Under the pieces are notes generated by a model that saw only the letters and a list, made by a program, of their open reading frames with translations, was not told where the DNA came from and ran no database searches. The translations under genes were made by a program, and so were the position numbers. Below are positions 33,949-38,130 of a DNA stretch of 38,130 bases, in pieces (positions within the stretch are counted from its first letter, which is position 1; each line of letters starts with the position of its first letter). The stretch comes from Fidelibacterota bacterium. Its GTDB lineage: Bacteria > Fidelibacterota > Fidelibacteria > Fidelibacterales > Fidelibacteraceae. The DNA is taken from contig JAQVTR010000014.1 in NCBI GenBank assembly GCA_028699915.1, positions 1 through 38,130 of the forward strand. The letters run 5' to 3'.

Positions 33949-34056
33949 TCCCGGATCTGTATCCCTGCAAGCGCCAAGGGTAGATAAAATTTTGAATAAA
34001 GCATTGTTGATGTTGGGAATATCCCTTAAATTCACAAGTTGTGAAAAGGAGGAGAA

Positions 34057-34554
34057 ATGCAGCGTACTGCCATTTATCCCGGAACATTTGATCCGATCAC
34101 GAACGGCCATCTGGATATTATCCGCCGAGCGGTCAAGATCTTTGACAGCGTTGTTGTTGCCATTGCGGACAACAAGGGCAAGGATCCCCTTTTTGGGATC
34201 GACGAAAGGGTGGCAATGGTGCAGGAGGCGGTAAAGGACATTCCGCATGTGGAAGTCGAGGCTTTCCACACCCTGATCATTGAATACTGCCAGAAAAAAA
34301 AGGCCCTGGCCCTGATTCGCGGTTTGCGTGCCGTCTCCGACTTTGAATATGAATTTCAGATGGCGCTGATGAACCGGAAACTTGATCCGGAGGTGGAATC
34401 GGTGTTTTTAATGCCCAAAGAGAAATATTCCTATCTGAGTTCTTCACTGATCAAGGAAATTGCAGCGTTTGGGGGCGACGTCGCCTGTTTGGTCCCCGAA
34501 GGGGTACATCACAGATTAAAACGGAAATTTGCAGAGAAAAAGGAGCGGAAATGA
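34057..34554 (+). CDS. coaD: Phosphopantetheine adenylyltransferase
   Basis: A 165-residue nucleotidyltransferase that makes dephospho-CoA from 4'-phosphopantetheine and ATP. GTFDPITNGHLD (9-20) contains the T/HxGH motif (H18), RGLR (88-91) binds substrate, and YSYLSSSLIKE (124-134) is the ISSxxxR-like loop with K in the last position. Length is normal. AAGGAGGAG precedes the ATG. It overlaps pta by 4 bases (ATGA), so CoA supply and acetyl-CoA/acetyl-phosphate exchange are coupled. Confidence 0.95.
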   Translation: MQRTAIYPGTFDPITNGHLDIIRRAVKIFDSVVVAIADNKGKDPLFGIDERVAMVQEAVKDIPHVEVEAFHTLIIEYCQKKKALALIRGLRAVSDFEYEFQMALMNRKLDPEVESVFLMPKEKYSYLSSSLIKEIAAFGGDVACLVPEGVHHRLKRKFAEKKERK

Positions 34555-35537
34555 TCCCATTGGAACGCATACGGGAACGGGCCATCAACGATACGGATGT
34601 GCACGTAGTGCTGCCGGAAGGCCGGGATCCCCGGGTCGCGCGTGCCGCGGTCGAGATCGAAAGACAGAAAATTGCGCGGGTCACGATTTTAGGAAAAGAG
34701 GAGGAACTGCTGCGGGCTTCCAGTGAAGCGGGGGTGTTCCTGGACAATATCAGCATCGTCGATCCGGAGCAGGATCCCGATTTTGAAAGCTATGTAGCCG
34801 AATATTATGAATTGCGCATGAAAAAGGGGATGACCCCGGATCTCGCACGCGAGATCATGCAGGACCCCACGTTTTTCAGTGCCATGATGCTGCGCATGGA
34901 TCGCGCGGACATCTGCATCAGCGGAGCGCTGAACCCCACGGCACACGTACTGCGGGCCGGACTGCAGATCGTACGGACCGCTCCGGGTTGCACTGTGATG
35001 TCCAGCAGTATGCTGATGTTTGCCCCGGATAAACGGCCCCCCTTATCCTTTGCCGACTGCGCGGTCAATCCCGATCCCACCGCCGAACAGCTGGCGGAGA
35101 TCGCCTATACTACGGCCATAACGCACCGTTCCATCTTCAACGAGGAACCGCACGTTGCGCTGTTGTCCTTTTCTACGCGCGGCAGTGCCTGCCATATCCT
35201 GGTTGACAAGGTGGTCCAGGCGCTGGAAATCGCTCGCAAGGCACATCCGGATCTCAATATCGACGGGGAAATGCAGGCCGATGCGGCTATTGTTGATACC
35301 GTCGGCAAAAAGAAAGCGCCCGGCAGCAAGGTGGCAGGAAGGGCCAACGTGCTGATCTTTCCGGACCTGAATGCCGGTAATATCGGCTATAAACTGGTAC
35401 AGCGCTTTGGCGGCTATGAGGCGGTTGGGCCTATTTTGCAGGGACTCAGCAAACCGATCCACGACCTTTCGCGCGGCTGTTCCGTTGAGGATATCATTAA
35501 TCTGGCGGCGGTTGCCGCCCTGCAGTCTGCAAAATAG
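34551..35537 (+). CDS. pta: Phosphate acetyltransferase
   Basis: A 328-residue short-type PTA that interconverts acetyl-CoA and acetyl phosphate, the first step of acetate formation with ATP gain. Family signatures: LPEGRDPR (21-28), SGALNPTAHVLRAGLQ (124-139), LSFSTRGSA (205-213), GEMQADAA (239-246), FPDLNAGNIGYK (270-281), GPILQGLSKP (293-302) and DLSRG (305-309). Phosphate butyryltransferase is a relative, but these motifs fit PTA better. ATG 34551 has AAGGAG upstream. ackA is not in the window, so its partner must lie elsewhere. fmdB follows after 8 bases. Confidence 0.92.
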   Translation: MIPLERIRERAINDTDVHVVLPEGRDPRVARAAVEIERQKIARVTILGKEEELLRASSEAGVFLDNISIVDPEQDPDFESYVAEYYELRMKKGMTPDLAREIMQDPTFFSAMMLRMDRADICISGALNPTAHVLRAGLQIVRTAPGCTVMSSSMLMFAPDKRPPLSFADCAVNPDPTAEQLAEIAYTTAITHRSIFNEEPHVALLSFSTRGSACHILVDKVVQALEIARKAHPDLNIDGEMQADAAIVDTVGKKKAPGSKVAGRANVLIFPDLNAGNIGYKLVQRFGGYEAVGPILQGLSKPIHDLSRGCSVEDIINLAAVAALQSAK

Positions 35538-35545
35538 GAAAACAA

Positions 35546-35773
35546 ATGCCAACCTATGTCTACCGATGCAAGCAATGCGGAAAAGAAAGCAAGCATTTTC
35601 AGAGTATAACGGATGAGCCGCTGCGACTTTGCCCGGATTGCGGGGGCGAACTGCTGCGCCTGCTCAGCGGCGGAGGCGGAGTGATCTACAAAGGTGCCGG
35701 TTTCTATGTGAATGATTATAAAAAGAAAGATTCTCCCGCACACGGGGCGGAAAAAGACACAAAAAAGGCATAA
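35546..35773 (+). CDS. FmdB-family zinc ribbon protein
   Basis: A 75-residue protein with a zinc ribbon (C8, C11, C29, C32; YRCKQCG...CPDCGG) and the KGAGFYVNDY tail (49-58) typical of the FmdB/CxxC_CxxC_SSSS putative regulators. The rest is charged and likely disordered. The family is often encoded beside housekeeping genes; a regulatory role has been suggested but is not established. A weak AGGAAAAC site precedes it. It sits between pta and obg with gaps of 8 and 23 bases. Confidence 0.85.
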   Translation: MPTYVYRCKQCGKESKHFQSITDEPLRLCPDCGGELLRLLSGGGGVIYKGAGFYVNDYKKKDSPAHGAEKDTKKA

Positions 35774-35793
35774 TTCCTGAAACGGACGTATAG

Positions 35794-36765
<972 letters not shown>

Positions 36766-36768
<3 letters not shown>

Positions 36769-36787
36769 CGCATATCGCAAAGCGTCA
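36766..36787 (+). terminator. Hairpin over the obg stop codon
   Basis: TGACGC (36766-36771, including the TGA stop) pairs exactly with GCGTCA (36782-36787) around a 10-base loop. No T-run follows, so it is a possible attenuator, RNA-stability or weak terminator structure. Confidence 0.4.
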
Positions 36788-36799
36788 CGGGACGAACGG

Positions 36800-36818
36800 T
36801 AACGGCAATTTGCCGTTA
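36800..36818. repeat. Perfect hairpin between obg and dprA
   Basis: TAACGGC (36800-36806), AATTT, GCCGTTA (36812-36818). It is the second hairpin in the 72-base gap and lacks a T-run. It could be RNA-level control of dprA or a protein-binding palindrome. Confidence 0.5.
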
Positions 36819-36840
36819 TCAATAAACAGAGGGGGATGCC

Positions 36841-37938
36841 ATGCGGGAAGCGATTCTTGCACTCATGAGCATTGAGGGCGTGGGGCCCGGTATTTACCGG
36901 AACCTGACGGAAGCCTTTGGCAGCATAAAAACAGCGCTGGAACAAAAACGCTCCGAGCTGCTGCGGGTCCGCGGTATGAACAGGGAAATTGCCGAAAAGA
37001 TCTCCCGGGGCGAATATCAAAGCAGTCTGGAACGGCAGTTAACCTGGCTTGAAAAGAACAAAGCCGAATATATAACGCTGGCAGACAGCAATTACCCCGA
37101 GGTTCTGCGGCAAATCTACGATGCTCCGCCGCTGCTGATGTACAGGGGCAAACCCGACCCCGAAGACAATATTGCATTTGCGGTGGTGGGAACCCGTTAT
37201 CCGGATGAATACGGCAAACTTATGGCACAGCGTATCGCGGAGGGGATCGCGGAAAGGGATATCTGCATTATCAGCGGAATGGCAAGAGGTATCGATACGG
37301 CCGCACATATTGCCGCGCTGAATCGCGGCGCACGCAGCATTGCCGTTCTGGGAACGCCACTGGATCGCATATATCCCGCTGAAAACCGAGCCCTCTACCA
37401 AAAAATTACCGCACAGGGATGGATTTGCAGTGAAATCCCAATCGGGTATCCGCATGTGCCCGCCAACTTTATCCGCCGCAACCGCATTATCAGCGGACTC
37501 AGCCGCGGTGTGGTCGTGATCCAGGCCGGGAGTAAAAGCGGAGCCATCGTCACCGCATTGAATGCCAACGAGCAGAACCGCGACGTATTTGCGGTTCCCG
37601 GCGATTGCCTCCGGGCACGGCATGCCGGCTGCCACCGTCTGATCCGTTTGGGTGCAAAATTGGTGGAGAGCGCCGAAGATGTACTTTGCGAATATCCCTT
37701 TCTGAAAGACCGCCTCAGCGGACAAAAGGATTGCTTTGCCGAGGCCGCACGCCGGATTCAGCTGGGCAGGGAAGAGGAACTGGTCCTGCAATGTCTGGAT
37801 CGTGAAGCCGTCTACATCGACAAAATCTATGAATACTGCAAGTTAAACCGTTCCGAAGTAATGAAAGCCTTACTCGGACTTGAGATCAAAGGCTATGTGC
37901 AACGTTTAAAAGGGGATTATTACCGGCGGGAAATTTAA
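36841..37938 (+). CDS. dprA: DNA processing protein DprA
   Basis: A 365-residue single-strand DNA-binding protein that loads RecA onto incoming DNA in transformation. An N-terminal helix-hairpin-helix-like part (1-60, IEGVGPGIYRNL) is followed by the Rossmann core (about 75-285): VVGTR (115-119), SGMARGIDTAAH (145-156), VLGTPLDRIYPAEN (169-182), FIRRNRIISGLS (210-221) and AGSKSGAIVTA (229-239). A winged-helix C-domain runs over about 305-365. GTPLD differs from the common GTGLD. GAGGGGG precedes the ATG. It is likely co-directional with, but separable from, the obg operon, with two hairpins between them. Confidence 0.93.
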   Translation: MREAILALMSIEGVGPGIYRNLTEAFGSIKTALEQKRSELLRVRGMNREIAEKISRGEYQSSLERQLTWLEKNKAEYITLADSNYPEVLRQIYDAPPLLMYRGKPDPEDNIAFAVVGTRYPDEYGKLMAQRIAEGIAERDICIISGMARGIDTAAHIAALNRGARSIAVLGTPLDRIYPAENRALYQKITAQGWICSEIPIGYPHVPANFIRRNRIISGLSRGVVVIQAGSKSGAIVTALNANEQNRDVFAVPGDCLRARHAGCHRLIRLGAKLVESAEDVLCEYPFLKDRLSGQKDCFAEAARRIQLGREEELVLQCLDREAVYIDKIYEYCKLNRSEVMKALLGLEIKGYVQRLKGDYYRREI

Positions 37939-37952
37939 GGCATGCATATGCC
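37939..37952 (+). terminator. Short hairpin after dprA
   Basis: GGCAT, GCAT, ATGCC directly follow the dprA stop, with T-rich sequence (TATTTTCTGTTTTTT) beginning 10 bases later. The stem is only 5 bp and the spacing is poor, so this is a weak candidate. Confidence 0.35.
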
Positions 37953-37970
37953 GGAGTGACGTATTTTCTG

Positions 37971-38001
37971 TTTTTTACCGATCCCAAAATTCGTATATTC
38001 C
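37971..38001 (+). promoter_or_regulatory. Candidate promoter for ispG
   Basis: TTTT (37971-37974), 19 bases, TATATTCC (37994-38001). This resembles the tRNA-Leu promoter (TATATTCG). The predicted start falls at or next to the ispG ATG, so the transcript may be almost leaderless. Confidence 0.4.
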
Positions 38002-38004
38002 CGT

Positions 38005-38130
38005 ATGATTACCCGTAAGAATACCCGCAGTGTCAGGGTTGGTAAAGTGTTGATCGGCGGCAAGGCTCCCATATCGGTGCAGAGCATGATCAATACGCCG
38101 CCGGAAGATGTTCCCGCGGCACTGGATCAG
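38005..38130 (+). CDS. ispG: 4-hydroxy-3-methylbut-2-enyl diphosphate synthase, N-terminal 42 codons
   Basis: The frame starts MITRKNTRSVRVGKV and runs LIGGKAPISVQSMINT before leaving the window. The RxVxVGxVxIGGxAPISVQSMxNT pattern is the conserved N-terminus of IspG (GcpE), the iron-sulfur enzyme of the non-mevalonate isoprenoid pathway. Only 42 residues are visible, so the cluster cysteines are outside. No Shine-Dalgarno is found before ATG 38005. It indicates that this organism uses the MEP pathway. Confidence 0.85.
   Translation, partial: MITRKNTRSVRVGKVLIGGKAPISVQSMINTPPEDVPAALDQ

Overview
The window looks like an ordinary chromosomal stretch, roughly half GC by eye, from a Gram-negative bacterium of the FCB (Fibrobacterota-Chlorobiota-Bacteroidota) superphylum, probably a lineage outside the classical Bacteroidia. 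Evidence: a secreted beta-propeller protein with a type IX-like C-terminal sorting domain (YPNPFNPQT), a TonB-dependent receptor followed by a DUF4249-type lipoprotein, a Bacteroidota-style GlmM (GGEGNGG loop), an Obg with SKxD in place of NKxD, a TopA ending in C-terminal repeats instead of zinc fingers, a dimeric-type glycyl-tRNA synthetase, and several promoters resembling the Bacteroidota consensus TTTG-N19..21-TAnnTTTG. No phylum can be assigned from the sequence alone.

Layout. 1-124 is the end of an IS3-like element, cut by the window edge. 125-390 is non-coding repeat patchwork. 391-7682 is all on the minus strand: glmM, deoC, tRNA-Leu(UAG), then a cluster of an L,D-transpeptidase lipoprotein, ugd, rfbC and a WbpA-type dehydrogenase, a strong terminator, and hemW. 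This is envelope and nucleotide-sugar supply. 7916-9937 holds a two-helix membrane protein, an AlkD-like DNA glycosylase and an alpha/beta esterase. 10046-17431 (plus strand) holds the T9SS-type FG-GAP protein, a small lipoprotein plus photolyase, and the TonB receptor/DUF4249 pair. 17439-21080 (minus) holds a stand-alone E2-fold acyltransferase-like protein lacking the catalytic histidine, and glycogen phosphorylase. asnS (21196-22491) is divergent from glgP. 22561-27368 (minus) is a three-gene operon of a four-module sulfur-transfer oxidoreductase, a two-fold Gate-domain membrane protein and an MFS carrier. 27688-31347 (plus) is topA-glyS with a textbook terminator. A class A PBP (31421-33901, minus) is divergent from coaD-pta-fmdB-obg, followed by dprA and the first 42 codons of ispG.

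Most of the window is housekeeping. The most distinctive locus is the sulfur-relay operon at 22561-27368: reductase, rhodanese, TusA and DsrE modules are fused in one polypeptide and co-transcribed with two membrane carriers. The E2-like protein with an H-to-E change is the other clear oddity. I see no CRISPR array, prophage, toxin-antitoxin pair or recognisable defence island.
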